Source of the DNA: Pannonibacter phragmitetus_B
GTDB taxonomy: Bacteria; Pseudomonadota; Alphaproteobacteria; Rhizobiales; Stappiaceae
Assembly (NCBI RefSeq): GCF_050510895.1
Contig: NZ_JBNINT010000001.1
Coordinates: 4,340,001 to 4,404,000, forward strand
Reading direction: 5' to 3'
Length of the DNA stretch: 64,000 nt
Shown here in pieces: positions 34,801 through 44,541 of this stretch. The position numbers were made by a program, and so were the translations under genes. Numbering within the stretch: the first letter of the stretch is position 1; each line of letters opens with the position of its first letter. The notes under the pieces are model-generated. The model saw only the letters and a list, made by a program, of their open reading frames with translations, was not told where the DNA came from and did not search any database.

Positions 34801-37379
34801 TCAGAGATTGCGCAGCACCGGGGCAGGCTTCTTGCCCAGCACCCGCCAGGTGCCGATAAGGCCGAAGCCGACAGTCAGCACCAGTGCGGCCAGCGCTGCG
34901 GTGACCGCGGTGCCGGGCAGCAGCGTGAAGGACCCGTTCATCACCTGTGTGATGACGAACCATGCAGCCAGGGAACCGGCCAGCACCGCAAACACAGCCG
35001 TGCCGAGGCCGAGCATCGCATATTCCATGGCATAGGCGCCGGTCAGACGGGCGCGGGTGGCGCCGAGTGTCTTCAGAATCACCGCGTCATAGATGCGGCT
35101 GCGGTTTCCGGCAGCCAGTGCACCGGCCAGCACCAGAATGCTGGAAATGAGCGTGATGGCGGAGGCTGCCCGGATGGCAACGGCCAGCTGGGCGACGAGA
35201 TCGTTCACCTGCGCCAGCGCATCCTTGACGCGGATGGCCGTCACGGTGGGGAAGGCGGAGGAGACGGTTTTCAAAGGCCAAGTTCCCGCTCTGCCGGCAC
35301 ATCCGGGTCCCAGGTCACGGTCATCAGGAAGGCATGCGGGGCGCCAGCGAAGGTGTTGGAGGAGAAGACCATCACGAAGTTAATGGCGAGTGATTCCCAT
35401 TCCACCTTGCGGGTGTTGGCGATCTTCGCCGTGATTTCCCGGCCCAGCACATTGACGGTGATCCGGTCGCCGACCGCAAGACCCAGTTCGGTGGCCAGTT
35501 CATCATCGAAGGAGACCAGTGGTTCGCCGCTGTAACCCTCCGGCCACCACTCTCCCTTCATCAGGGTGGAATTGGCCGGCAGGCTGTCCTGATAGGTGAT
35601 GCCCCGGTCGCCGCGCAGCACCCAGGCGGCGCTGGCCGGCGGGGTGATCTGGTTCACCGGCACGTCTTTGAGGCTGACGAGGCGGCCGCGCAGCATCGGC
35701 ACGCTCTGGATCTTTGCATCTCCGGCTTCCTGCTTCAGCAGGGTCTCGAAGGCATCGCGCTCGGTGCTTTGGATGTCGATGAAGAAGAAGCTCGGCGCCT
35801 TCTCGGCGATCGTTGCCGTTAGTTCCCGGCGCAGGTTGCCGTCGATGAGGGCCAGCGACACCAGCAGTGTCAGGCCAAGGCCAAGCGACAGCACCACGGA
35901 GGAGGTGAGGGCGCCGGGCCGGTGGATATTTGCAATGGCGAGCCTGAGGCCGGTGGAGCGCACCTGCGGTGCCTTGCGGGCCAGCATCATCATCAGCCGC
36001 GCCACCCCGCCCAGCAGCAGGAAGGAAGCGGCAGATGCCACAACATAGATGGAGGCAATGCGCTTGTCTTCGGCAAGGAAGATGGCGATGCCTGCCAGTG
36101 ATGCGGCAGCAATGACGGTCGCGGTCAGGTAGCGCTTGCGTGGCCAGACCTTGGCTCCCGTCACCTGATCGCGGAACAGGGCGGTGGGTGCAACGTCATG
36201 GGCGCGGCCCAGCGGCCAGATGGCAAAGGCCAGTGCCGTCAGCATGCCATAGAGCAGGCCGAGGCCAAGCTCAGACGGGTAGACGGAAACCGCCAGCTTC
36301 ACGGGCAGAAGACCGGAAATCGCGCCTGCTGCGGCAAAGGGAATGATGGCTCCCGCCACAAGGCCGATGGCGATACCGATGGCGGCGATGATCATCATCT
36401 GGATCAGGTAGATGCGGAAGACGAGATCGCTGCTGGCGCCCAGGCATTTGAAGCTGGCGATCACCTCGCGCTTGCTCTCAAGGAATGCCCGCACCGCATT
36501 GGCAACGCCGACTCCGCCCACGACCAGCGCGGTGAGGCCCACCAGCGTCAGAAACTGGGTGAAGCGCTCGATGTTGCGCTCCAGACCCGGCGAGGCGCTT
36601 GCACGCGACTGGATGCGCCAGCCGGCCTGCGGGAATTTTTCCCGCGCCTGTTCGATCAGCGTGATGATGCCTTCATCCGTGGTGCTGGATGGCAGTTTCA
36701 CCCTGTAGGACCAGGTGACTAGGCTTCCCGGCTGGACGAGGCTGGTTGCGGGCAGGGCCGTTTCGCTCAGCATCAGGCGCGGGCCGAACTCCAGTCCGCC
36801 GGACAGTTTGTCCGGTTCGGTCGCAATCATGCCGGTAAGGGTGAGAGTGGCCCGGCCAACCGAGATCTTGTCACCGGTATTGAGGCCAAGGCGGGCAAGC
36901 AGTGAGGCATCGGCGACGGCGCCGAAACTGCCATCGGGCTGACGGCCCATGGCCTGAACCGGGTCCGTGCCGCCTTGCAGCGTCAGGGTGCCATAGAGCG
37001 GATAGGCGCCATCGACGGATTTCAGTTCCACAAGTGCCTGATCGCTGCCGTCGGGCTTGCGGGCCATGGCGCGCAGGGTTGCTGTGCGCGTCACTTCACC
37101 AAGGCTCTGCACATACGCATACTCGGCAGCATCTGCCTCGCGGTGGACGAGGCGGAAAGACATGTCGCCGCCGAGGATCGATTGTCCTTCGTTGGAAATG
37201 CCCTCCGTCAGCGCCCGTGACACCGAGGCAACGCCGGAGATGGCGGCAACGCCAAGGGCGATGCAGGCGATGAAAATGTAGAAGCCCCGCAATCCGCCGC
37301 GCAGCTCGCGCAGGGCAAAGCGGAAGGCGAGGGCCAGCGAGCGGTTGCCGCCTGACGGGGCCGGGGCAAAGGCCGTCAT
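34801..37379 (-). CDS. FtsX-like ABC transporter permease (YbbP-like), frameshifted
   Basis: About 859 residues. The N-terminal block LAFRFALRELRGGLRGFYIFIACIALGVAAISGVASVSRALTEGI, a periplasmic MacB-like domain, and two FtsX domains (IERFTQFLTLVGLTALVVGGVGVANAVRAFLESKREVIASFKCLGAS and the C-terminal LISSILVLAGALAAGNRSRIYDAVILKTLGATRARL) give the large ten-helix YbbP layout. The frame breaks at the A run 35273-35275: one more base joins AERELGL to LKTVSSAFPTVTAIRV and gives exactly 860 codons. It overlaps the ATPase gene by four bases; a TesA-like esterase is divergent. The exported substrate is unknown. Confidence 0.87.
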
Positions 37380-38083
37380 GCGCGGGCCTCCGCCGGGGAT
37401 GCGTGATGCTCCTCTTCCACCTGGCCGGAGCGCATCCGCACCACCCGGTCGCAGCGTTCGGCCAGCGCCGGGTCATGGGTCACCAGCACCAGCGTGGTAC
37501 GGCGGCGGGCGATGGCTGCGAACATCAGCTCGACGATCTGATCACCCGTCGCAGCATCCAGGTTGCCGGTCGGTTCGTCGGCGATGAGAATTTCCGGCTC
37601 CACCACCAGAGCGCGGGCCACGGCAACGCGCTGCTGTTCGCCGCCGGACATCTGCGCGGGATAGTGGGAAAGGCGGTGGCCGAGGCCCACGGCTTCGAGT
37701 TCTGCACGTGCCTTTTCAAACGCCTTTGGGTCGCCGGCAAGCTCCAGCGGCACGGCGACATTTTCCAGCGCCGTCATGTTGGGCACCAGATGGAAGGACT
37801 GGAAGATGATGCCGACATTGCGCCCCCGGAAACGCGCAAGCTGATCCTCGCTCAGCGGCGTCAGGTCGGAGCTTGCGACGATAACCGAGCCCTTGTCGGC
37901 ACGCTCCAGCCCTGCCATCACCATCAGCAGCGTGGACTTGCCGGAGCCCGATGGGCCGACAAGCCCCGTGGAGCTGCCAGCTTCGATTTCCAGATCGACA
38001 CCCTTGAGAATGTGAACCCGGCCTGCGCCATCGCCGAGACTGAGGTGAACTCCCTTGAGCGCAATGGCTGGTCCATTCGTCAT
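37376..38083 (-). CDS. ABC transporter ATP-binding protein (YbbA/LolD type)
   Basis: A 235-residue ATPase: Walker A GPSGSGKSTLLMVMAGLE, FQSFHLVPNMTALENVAVPLELAG after the Q-loop, signature MSGGEQQRVAVARAL, Walker B ILIADEPTGNLD. These are typical of MacB/LolD/YbbA ATPases that work with FtsX-type permeases by mechanotransmission. It is coupled to the permease and divergent from the esterase, the same arrangement as ybbA-ybbP/tesA in E. coli. Confidence 0.92.
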   Translation of the reverse strand: MTNGPAIALKGVHLSLGDGAGRVHILKGVDLEIEAGSSTGLVGPSGSGKSTLLMVMAGLERADKGSVIVASSDLTPLSEDQLARFRGRNVGIIFQSFHLVPNMTALENVAVPLELAGDPKAFEKARAELEAVGLGHRLSHYPAQMSGGEQQRVAVARALVVEPEILIADEPTGNLDAATGDQIVELMFAAIARRRTTLVLVTHDPALAERCDRVVRMRSGQVEEEHHASPAEARA

Positions 38084-38225
38084 GTGTGACCCTATATAAG
38101 TTTGGTGCCCGGATGAGAGACAGGACGGTTCCCGTCATTGGGGCATCGGTAAAATCGCATGGTCCCGCTGCCTGCGGGTCTTCCGGGTGCATATGGGGCC
38201 CTGTCACGGAGTGATCCAGACCGCC

Positions 38226-38867
38226 ATGTTCAAGTTTGTGTATCTGTTTGTCGTCTTCGCCCTTTCAGCAAGCCTTTCTGCGGGCAATGCGCTCGCCAAT
38301 GACACGCCTGTGAAGATTGTTGTGCTCGGTGACAGCTTGTCGGCCGGCTATCAGCTTGCGCCCGATGAAGCTTTTCCCGTGCAACTGGAAAAGGCGCTGA
38401 AGGAGAAGGGCGAAAACGTCACAGTGATCAATGCGGGCGTTTCCGGTGATACCTCCTCCGGCGGCCTGTCGCGGCTCGACTGGTCCGTACCGCAGGACGC
38501 GGATGCAGTGATCGTGGAACTGGGCGCCAATGATGCCCTGCGCGGCATTGATCCGGCTGCCACCCGCAAAAACATCGAGGCCATTGTCTCCCGCCTGCGG
38601 GGACGCGGCGTCGAGGTGCTGGTGGCGGGCATGATGGCGCCGCGCAATCTGGGCGAGGACTATGCTGCGGCCTTCGATCCCATCTTTGCGGATGTGGCGA
38701 AAGCCCACGATGCGCTGCTGTATCCCTTCTTTCTGGAAGGGGTGGCAATGAAGCCGGAGCTTAATCTGGCTGATGGCATGCACCCGACCGGTGAAGGGGT
38801 TTCGGTCATCGTTGCCAATGTGCTACCTGTCGTGCAGGACCTTGTTGCCCGTGCCCGGCAGAAGTAA
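38226..38867 (+). CDS. tesA: Periplasmic SGNH arylesterase / thioesterase I (TesA-like)
   Basis: A 213-residue GDSL hydrolase. The signal peptide is FVYLFVVFALSASLSAGNALA. Block I is VVLGDSLSAGY (nucleophile Ser), block II GVSGDTSSGG, block III VELGANDALRG, and block V LADGMHPTGEG (Asp and His). It acts on ester or thioester substrates in the periplasm. ATG 38226 is chosen for the signal peptide. Divergent from the YbbA/YbbP-type transporter, as in other proteobacteria. Confidence 0.92.
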   Translation: MFKFVYLFVVFALSASLSAGNALANDTPVKIVVLGDSLSAGYQLAPDEAFPVQLEKALKEKGENVTVINAGVSGDTSSGGLSRLDWSVPQDADAVIVELGANDALRGIDPAATRKNIEAIVSRLRGRGVEVLVAGMMAPRNLGEDYAAAFDPIFADVAKAHDALLYPFFLEGVAMKPELNLADGMHPTGEGVSVIVANVLPVVQDLVARARQK

Positions 38868-38959
38868 CGTCTGCCCCGCCGGGTCCCGCCTTTCGCGGCT
38901 TGCCGCGCCTGCCACATTGTCTTGAACCGAAGATTTTTCAAAACGCGAGGGATGCTCCG

Positions 38960-40012
38960 ATGGATCAACGCCGTCTTGGCCGTACCGATATCATGGTCAG
39001 CTCGATCTGCCTTGGCACCATGACCTTTGGTGAGCAGAACACCGAGGCCGAAGGCCATGCCCAGCTGGATTACGCGCTGGATCATGGCGTCAACTTCATC
39101 GACACCGCAGAAATGTATCCGATCCCGCCGAGCGGCGAGACGCAGGGGCGCACCGAGCGCATCATCGGCACATGGCTGAAGGCACGCGGCACCCGTGACA
39201 AGGTCGTTCTGGCCACCAAGGTGGCAGGCCGTTCGGACAGCACCTACTACCGCAAGTCCGGTGAGGAAGTCCGTCTGACCCGTCCGCAGATCCGCGAGGC
39301 GATCGAGCGCAGCCTGAACAATCTGCAGACCGACTATGTTGATCTCTATCAGGTGCACTGGCCGGACCGCACGGTTCCTGGCTTTGGCTCGAACCCCACC
39401 CGCTGGAATGATCCGGCGCCCGCTCCCGACGAAACGCCGATTGCTGAAACGCTGGCGGCCCTGAGCGAGCTGGTCAAGGAAGGCAAGGTGCGCCACATCG
39501 GGCTGTCGAACGAAAGCTCCTGGGGCACGATGACCTATCTGAAGCTGGCGGAGGCCGAAGGCCTCGCGCGGCCGGTGTCGATCCAGAATGCCTACAACAT
39601 GCTGAACCGCACCTTCGAGACGGGGCTTGCGGAAATTTCCCTGCGCGAGAATGTCAGCCTGCTCGGCTATTCACCGCTGGCGCAAGGGGCGCTGACGGGC
39701 AAGTATCTGGATGGCGCTCTGCCCGATGGATCGCGCAAGAAGCTCTATGACCGCCTGCAGCGCTATGAGAAGCCGGGTGCAGAAGAGGCTATCCGGGCCT
39801 ATGTGGAACTTGCCCGTTCAGCCGGCATTGATCCGGCCCAGCTCGCCATCGCCTTCCCGCTGACCCGCAGCTTCATGACCTCGGTGATCATCGGTGCCAC
39901 TTCCATGGCGCAACTGCAGACGGCCATCAGTGCGGCGGATGTGAAGCTTTCGCCGGAACTCATCGAGAAGATCGACCTGCTGCATCAGATGCACGGCAAC
40001 ACCTCGCCCTGA
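38960..40012 (+). CDS. Aldo/keto reductase (Tas-like)
   Basis: A 350-residue NADP(H)-dependent oxidoreductase: RRLGRTDIMVSSICLGTMTFGEQN start, Asp/Tyr of the catalytic tetrad in NFIDTAEMYP, Lys in VVLATKVAG, His in LYQVHWPDR, and the cofactor region LLGYSPLAQGALTGKYLDG. The PPSGETQGRTERIIGTWL segment is characteristic of Tas-like members. The substrate is unknown. Confidence 0.9.
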   Translation: MDQRRLGRTDIMVSSICLGTMTFGEQNTEAEGHAQLDYALDHGVNFIDTAEMYPIPPSGETQGRTERIIGTWLKARGTRDKVVLATKVAGRSDSTYYRKSGEEVRLTRPQIREAIERSLNNLQTDYVDLYQVHWPDRTVPGFGSNPTRWNDPAPAPDETPIAETLAALSELVKEGKVRHIGLSNESSWGTMTYLKLAEAEGLARPVSIQNAYNMLNRTFETGLAEISLRENVSLLGYSPLAQGALTGKYLDGALPDGSRKKLYDRLQRYEKPGAEEAIRAYVELARSAGIDPAQLAIAFPLTRSFMTSVIIGATSMAQLQTAISAADVKLSPELIEKIDLLHQMHGNTSP

Positions 40013-40060
40013 TCTGAAGATCTACCGCTGCGGCAGATTTCCGGGCGAATCAATCTCCTG

Positions 40061-40081
40061 CGCGGCGCCGTTGGCGCCGCG
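40061..40081. terminator. GC-rich hairpin after the aldo/keto reductase
   Basis: CGCGGCGCC-GTT-GGCGCCGCG followed by TCTCTTT, a weak T tract. A possible terminator. Confidence 0.45.
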
Positions 40082-40192
40082 TCTCTTTGGGCGGTGCAAA
40101 GCTCCGTCTTTTCAAGGCCTTTGCGAATCTCCTTGCGCAGTGCGGCAAGATGCTCCCTCATGGAGAAACCAGCGACAGCGGAGGGTTGCCCG

Positions 40193-40729
40193 ATGCCGCG
40201 ATTGTTTACAGGTCTCGAAATTCCGGCCCAAACCGGCCTGCACCTGTCCATGCTCCGCGGAGGCCTGCGGGGTGCCCGCTGGATTGATCCCGAGAATTAC
40301 CACATCACCCTGCGCTTCATCGGCGACATCGACGACCGTACGGCTGATGAGGTGGCCGATGCCCTGTCGCGCATCCGGCGGGACCCGATCGAGATCCGGC
40401 TCAACGGCCTTGGCTCCTTCGGCAATGGCAAGCCGCATTCGGTCTGGGCGCGGGTGGAACCTTCCGCCCAGCTTGCCGAGCTTCAGGCCGAGCAGGAACG
40501 TATTCTGCAAAGGCTTGGGCTGCCGCCGGAGCGGCGCAAATACATGCCGCATGTCACCATTGCCCGCTGCAAGACCGCCAGCAATACGGACGTTGCCCGC
40601 TGGCTGGCGGAGCGCGGGAGCTTCCAGGCGTCAACCTTCCTTGCAGGACGTTTTGTCCTGTTCTCTTCCCGTGCCAGCATCGGCGGCGGGCCGTATCTGG
40701 TGGAAGAGGCCTTTCCGCTGGCCGCGTGA
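40193..40729 (+). CDS. thpR: RNA 2',3'-cyclic phosphodiesterase
   Basis: A 178-residue 2H phosphoesterase of the LigT/ThpR group. The two catalytic motifs are HITLRFIGDI and HVTIARCK; the start MPRLFTGLEIPAQTGLHL and ARWIDPENYH are typical. It opens 2',3'-cyclic phosphates on RNA. ATG 40193 fits homology. The physiological substrate in bacteria is uncertain. Confidence 0.9.
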   Translation: MPRLFTGLEIPAQTGLHLSMLRGGLRGARWIDPENYHITLRFIGDIDDRTADEVADALSRIRRDPIEIRLNGLGSFGNGKPHSVWARVEPSAQLAELQAEQERILQRLGLPPERRKYMPHVTIARCKTASNTDVARWLAERGSFQASTFLAGRFVLFSSRASIGGGPYLVEEAFPLAA

Positions 40730-40805
40730 CGGGGTGGACGGCAGGCGCCTTGAAACGGGCACGTTGCCGCGACAGCTTATGTCTATCTAAGGCAAGGGAA
40801 AAGGC

Positions 40806-41258
40806 ATGATAGACGGTGGTTTGCTGGTTCTGCAGCTGGTCCGGACGGCGATTGGCTTCATGCTTGGGCTGATAGGTGCCGGGGCGTTTCTCGCATTTGG
40901 TTTCTTCCGGGATGTGTTTTTTCACAATGAACCGGTGATGGCCGGTGCCGTCACCGGTGCGGCACTGGTTTCTGCGGCATTTCTTGGTGCTCTTGCCTTC
41001 GCGCCCTCCTTCTTCGCCATTGCCCTGGCCGAAATCCTGCGGCTTCGCAGCATCGTCTACCATGTGGGGCTGGCAGGGCTGATTGCGGCAGGGTTCTGGA
41101 TCATGGGGGACGGTGCCATCATCTCAAATGGCAATGCCGGATGGCTGCCGGGCACCACTGTGGCGCTCGCCGCCGGTTTTGTCGGCGGCTTCATCTACTG
41201 GCTTGTTGCCGGGCGTACATCAGGCTGCTGGAGGCGGACGGAAGACACCATGGGCTGA
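40806..41258 (+). CDS. Small integral membrane protein, function unknown
   Basis: A 150-residue protein with about four membrane segments (LVRTAIGFMLGLIGAGAFLAFGFF, VMAGAVTGAALVSAAFLGALAF, VYHVGLAGLIAAGFWIMG, TTVALAAGFVGGFIYWLVAG). Its last dozen residues are polar. It resembles unclassified rhizobial membrane proteins; no function can be inferred. Confidence 0.6.
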   Translation: MIDGGLLVLQLVRTAIGFMLGLIGAGAFLAFGFFRDVFFHNEPVMAGAVTGAALVSAAFLGALAFAPSFFAIALAEILRLRSIVYHVGLAGLIAAGFWIMGDGAIISNGNAGWLPGTTVALAAGFVGGFIYWLVAGRTSGCWRRTEDTMG

Positions 41259-41280
41259 GACCCTTGCGTCTCCGTTCTGG

Positions 41281-41670
41281 TCAGAGCTCCCGGCTGCCCT
41301 TGAGCACATCTTTCGCGGCTTCGGTATGTTCTGGCCGCATGTGGGCGCGCACCATGGCGATGGCCCCCATCAGCACGGTGGCATCATCGCCAAAGCCGAT
41401 GCCGAGAATGAAATCCGGTACAATGTCGAGCGGCAGGACGAAATAGGCCAGTGCCGCCAGCAGTGTGGCGCGCACCTTGTGCGGGGTTGCCGGATCCAGC
41501 GCACAGAAATAGGCCGCAACCACATCATCCATGAAGGGCACCTGACGGGCCGCCTTGCGCAGCGTCTCCAGTAGTTTTTCCCGGATGCGGCGGGATTTCT
41601 GCTCGTCCGTGTCCAGCTCCGGCCCAAGGATTTCCGGATCAAAGCCGGGTGCTTCGGTATGATGCGTCAT
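41281..41670 (-). CDS. YkvA family (DUF1232) protein
   Basis: About 129 residues. The DUF1232 core is VPFMDDVVAAYFCALDPATPHKVRATLLAALAYFVLPLDIVPDFILGIGFGDDATVLMGAI; the YFVLPLDIVPD motif is diagnostic. Likely a small membrane-associated protein of unknown role. Confidence 0.82.
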   Translation of the reverse strand: MTHHTEAPGFDPEILGPELDTDEQKSRRIREKLLETLRKAARQVPFMDDVVAAYFCALDPATPHKVRATLLAALAYFVLPLDIVPDFILGIGFGDDATVLMGAIAMVRAHMRPEHTEAAKDVLKGSREL

Positions 41671-41770
41671 GGCCATCCTCTCCGCAGCCGGTGCTTCCTG
41701 TGCATACCGGCTACGGGCAGGATATGGTGGTGTTGTGCTGCTCCCTCAAGGGATAGCGGCCGGACGCTCG

Positions 41771-43477
41771 TCAGAGCGCCCGGATTTCCAGCACGCGCCG
41801 GGCGATCACTTGCGCCTGAATTTCTGCGGCGCCCTCAAAGATATTGAGGATGCGCGCATCGCAGAGTACGCGGGAGATCTGATACTCCAGCGCAAAGCCG
41901 TTGCCGCCGTGGATCTGCAAGGCATTGTCCGCCGCTGCCCAGGCAACGCGTGCACCCAGCAGCTTGGCCATGCCCGCTTCCAGATCACAGCGCCGGCCGG
42001 AGTCCTTTTCTGCGGCGGAGAAATAGGTGAGCTGGCGGGCCAGCATCAGCTCTGCTGCCATCAGCGCCAGCTTGTCAGAGACGCGCGGAAAGCTGATCAG
42101 CGGCTTGCCGAACTGGACGCGCTCCTGAGCATAGCGCAGTCCGAGGTCGAGTGCGGCCTGTGCAACGCCAAGGGCGCGTGCGGCGGTCTGGATGCGCGCA
42201 CCCTCGAAGGTCTGCATCAGCTGTTTGAAGCCCTGACCGGTCTCGCCGCCAAGCAGGTTCTCCACCTTCACCTCGAAGCCGTCGAAGGCGATCTCGTATT
42301 CCTTCATGCCCCGGTAGCCGAGCACCTCGATTTCGCCGCCCGACATGCCGGGAGCGGGGAAGGGCTCCTCATCCGAGCCGCGCGGCTTTTCGGCGATGAA
42401 CATGGACAGACCCTTGTAGCCAGGTTCATCCGGATTGGTGCGGGCCAGCAGCGTCATGATGTCGGCGCGCACCGGATGGGTGATCCACGTCTTGTTGCCG
42501 GAGACCTTCCACACGTCCCCTTCCTTCACGGCGCGGGTGCGCAGCGAGGCAAGGTCAGAGCCTGTATTGGGTTCGGTGAAGACCGCGGTTGGCAGGATTT
42601 CGCCCGAGGCGATCTTCGGCAGCCAATAGGCTTTCTGCTCTTCCGTGCCGCCGCACAGGATCAACTCTGCCGCAATTTCCGAACGTGTGCCGAGCGAGCC
42701 GACACCGATATAGGCGCGGGACAGCTCTTCCGAGACGACAACCATGCTCTGCTTGCCAAGACCCATTCCGCCGTATTCTTCCGGAATGGTCAGGCCGAAG
42801 ACGCCAAGTTCCGCCATCTGGGTGACCACATCCATGGGAATATAGTCGTTGGCCAGATGCCATGCGTGGGCATGCGGGCTCACCTTGTCATCGGCAAAGC
42901 GGCGCATTTCGGTGCGGATCTGTTCGAGCGTTTCATCAAGGCCGCTGTCGCCGAAAATCGAATGACCTTCCTGATGACGGATAAGGTCCGTCAGTTCAGC
43001 ACGAACCTCAGGCAGGGCGCCGTCTGCAATCAGATCCTGCACGCAGGCCCGCAGTGCTGCCGTGTCTTCCTCGCCAAGGCCAAGGCTGGCAAGCCGGATG
43101 AACTCGCCCTGGTTCATCGGGATGCCGCCAAGGACCTGCGCCAGATATTCGCCGAAGCCGAGGCGTATCGTCAGTTCTTCAAGGCGACCGAGGCGGCCTT
43201 CGGCCAGCAGGCGGCGGCCATAGGCATCCATCTGCCGCAGGGCCTCCACATAGGTCGCGAGCCAGGCGAGGCCGTGGGTGGCGTGCTGGTGGCGGTCCAT
43301 GGCTGCTGCAGACAGTCCCTTGCTGTCCGTTACCTTCGCCCGTACGGCCCGTGTGGCTGCATCCAGCAGTTCATCCAGCGCGGCAACGGCCTCTCCCGTT
43401 TGCGCAAACAACTGTTCCACTGGGGTGTCTTTCCCGGCTGCGTTACTGGCTGCCTTGTGTCCCAGAGCCATGCCCAT
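41771..43477 (-). CDS. mcd: (2S)-methylsuccinyl-CoA dehydrogenase (acyl-CoA dehydrogenase family)
   Basis: About 568 residues, longer than ordinary acyl-CoA dehydrogenases. An N-terminal extension of about 150 residues (HATHGLAWLATYVEALRQMDAYG, RLGFGEYLAQVLGGIPMNQGEF) is characteristic of the methylsuccinyl-CoA dehydrogenase of the ethylmalonyl-CoA pathway. The FAD fold follows: FGLTIPEEYGGMGLG, VFTEPNTGSDLASLRTRA, WITHPVRADIMTLLART, ARALGVAQAALDLGLRYAQERVQFGKPL, and IHGGNGFALEYQISRVLCDARILNIFEGAAEIQ. It makes mesaconyl-CoA during acetate (C2) assimilation. ATG 43477 has AGGGA upstream. The rest of the pathway is outside the window. Confidence 0.87.
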   Translation of the reverse strand: MGMALGHKAASNAAGKDTPVEQLFAQTGEAVAALDELLDAATRAVRAKVTDSKGLSAAAMDRHQHATHGLAWLATYVEALRQMDAYGRRLLAEGRLGRLEELTIRLGFGEYLAQVLGGIPMNQGEFIRLASLGLGEEDTAALRACVQDLIADGALPEVRAELTDLIRHQEGHSIFGDSGLDETLEQIRTEMRRFADDKVSPHAHAWHLANDYIPMDVVTQMAELGVFGLTIPEEYGGMGLGKQSMVVVSEELSRAYIGVGSLGTRSEIAAELILCGGTEEQKAYWLPKIASGEILPTAVFTEPNTGSDLASLRTRAVKEGDVWKVSGNKTWITHPVRADIMTLLARTNPDEPGYKGLSMFIAEKPRGSDEEPFPAPGMSGGEIEVLGYRGMKEYEIAFDGFEVKVENLLGGETGQGFKQLMQTFEGARIQTAARALGVAQAALDLGLRYAQERVQFGKPLISFPRVSDKLALMAAELMLARQLTYFSAAEKDSGRRCDLEAGMAKLLGARVAWAAADNALQIHGGNGFALEYQISRVLCDARILNIFEGAAEIQAQVIARRVLEIRAL

Positions 43478-43647
43478 CCGTCCGTCCCTTTGCATTTGTT
43501 GTTTATTGCATTGCATTGTGGAAAGCATGTTGCGCTGCACCTGCGGCTTTGTCGAGGCCGCAGCTCTAAGCCTTTCGGCCAAGCAGGCAGTGCCGCAAAA
43601 GCAGCATGCACTTGACGCCTGCACGCCAAACGGGCCACATCGGGGAT

Positions 43648-44541
43648 ATGAAGCTGATAAAGTCTCTGCCCGCCAGCTTCCGCGTCCTGTGGGATGCGGT
43701 CAGCCACTTCAATACGGATGACGGCTGGGCCATGGCCAGCCATGTGGCGCTGTCGACGCTGCTGGCGCTGTTCCCGTTCCTGATTTTCATTGCAGCGCTC
43801 ACCGGCTTCCTGGGCCTCTCAGGCGTGGCTGATCAAGTCTCGGCACTGATTTTCGATGCCTGGCCTCCAGTCGTGGCCGCCCCTGTTGCCGATGAGATCA
43901 ACAAGGTGCTGACGGTGCGCCGCGGCGACCTCCTGACCTTTGGTGCCGTGGCTGCGCTGTGGTTTGCGTCCAACGGGGTGAGTGCGGTTCGGCTGGCGCT
44001 CAACCGGGCCTACCGGGTACGCGAGACACGATCCTTCATCTGGTTGCGGCTCCAGGCGATCCTGATCGTGATCCTTGGCTCGGTAGCGCTGATTGCCTTC
44101 ACCTTTCTCGTCGTCCTGGCGCCGCTGGTCTTGTCGGCGGCCCTCAAATGGCTTCCGGGACTGGCGGAGGTGTTTCAGGAATTGCATCTGACCCGCTATG
44201 TGATCGCCGGTTTTCTTGGCTTCGCCGGTCTTTATGCCATCCACTGGCTGCTTCCGGCCGGGCGCCGAAGCATGATGGATGCCCTGCCGGGGGTGGTGCT
44301 GACGCTCGTGCTCTGGGTCGCATCCGGTGCGGTCTTCGGATGGTATCTGGCGGGCTACGCGGATTATGTCTCCACCTATGCCGGGCTGGCCGGTGTCATG
44401 TCGGCGCTGGTCTTTCTCTACATTCTCGCCGTGCTGCTGCTGATTGGCGGAGAGTTGAACGCGGCCATCCTGCGTCAGCGGATGCTGACGCAGCGCAAGG
44501 CAGCGCGCCAGATTACGCCGGACGGGGCTTCCGGCGGATGA
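43648..44541 (+). CDS. YihY/virulence factor BrkB family membrane protein
   Basis: A 297-residue protein with six membrane segments. The family marks are DGWAMASHVALSTLLALFPFLIFIAALTGF, ALWFASNGVSAVRLALNRAYRVRETRSFIWLRL, and YAGLAGVMSALVFLYILAVLLLIGGELNAAI. It was once misnamed ribonuclease BN; the function is unclear. ATG 43648 (MKLIKSLP) is preferred; an upstream ATG at 43606 is open. The last 29 bases overlap the convergent DMT transporter gene. Confidence 0.88.
   Translation: MKLIKSLPASFRVLWDAVSHFNTDDGWAMASHVALSTLLALFPFLIFIAALTGFLGLSGVADQVSALIFDAWPPVVAAPVADEINKVLTVRRGDLLTFGAVAALWFASNGVSAVRLALNRAYRVRETRSFIWLRLQAILIVILGSVALIAFTFLVVLAPLVLSAALKWLPGLAEVFQELHLTRYVIAGFLGFAGLYAIHWLLPAGRRSMMDALPGVVLTLVLWVASGAVFGWYLAGYADYVSTYAGLAGVMSALVFLYILAVLLLIGGELNAAILRQRMLTQRKAARQITPDGASGG

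Noticed and set aside
41669..43615. A 648-codon open frame on the plus strand
   Set aside because: Antisense to the well-conserved methylsuccinyl-CoA dehydrogenase; its composition is that of a shadow frame.
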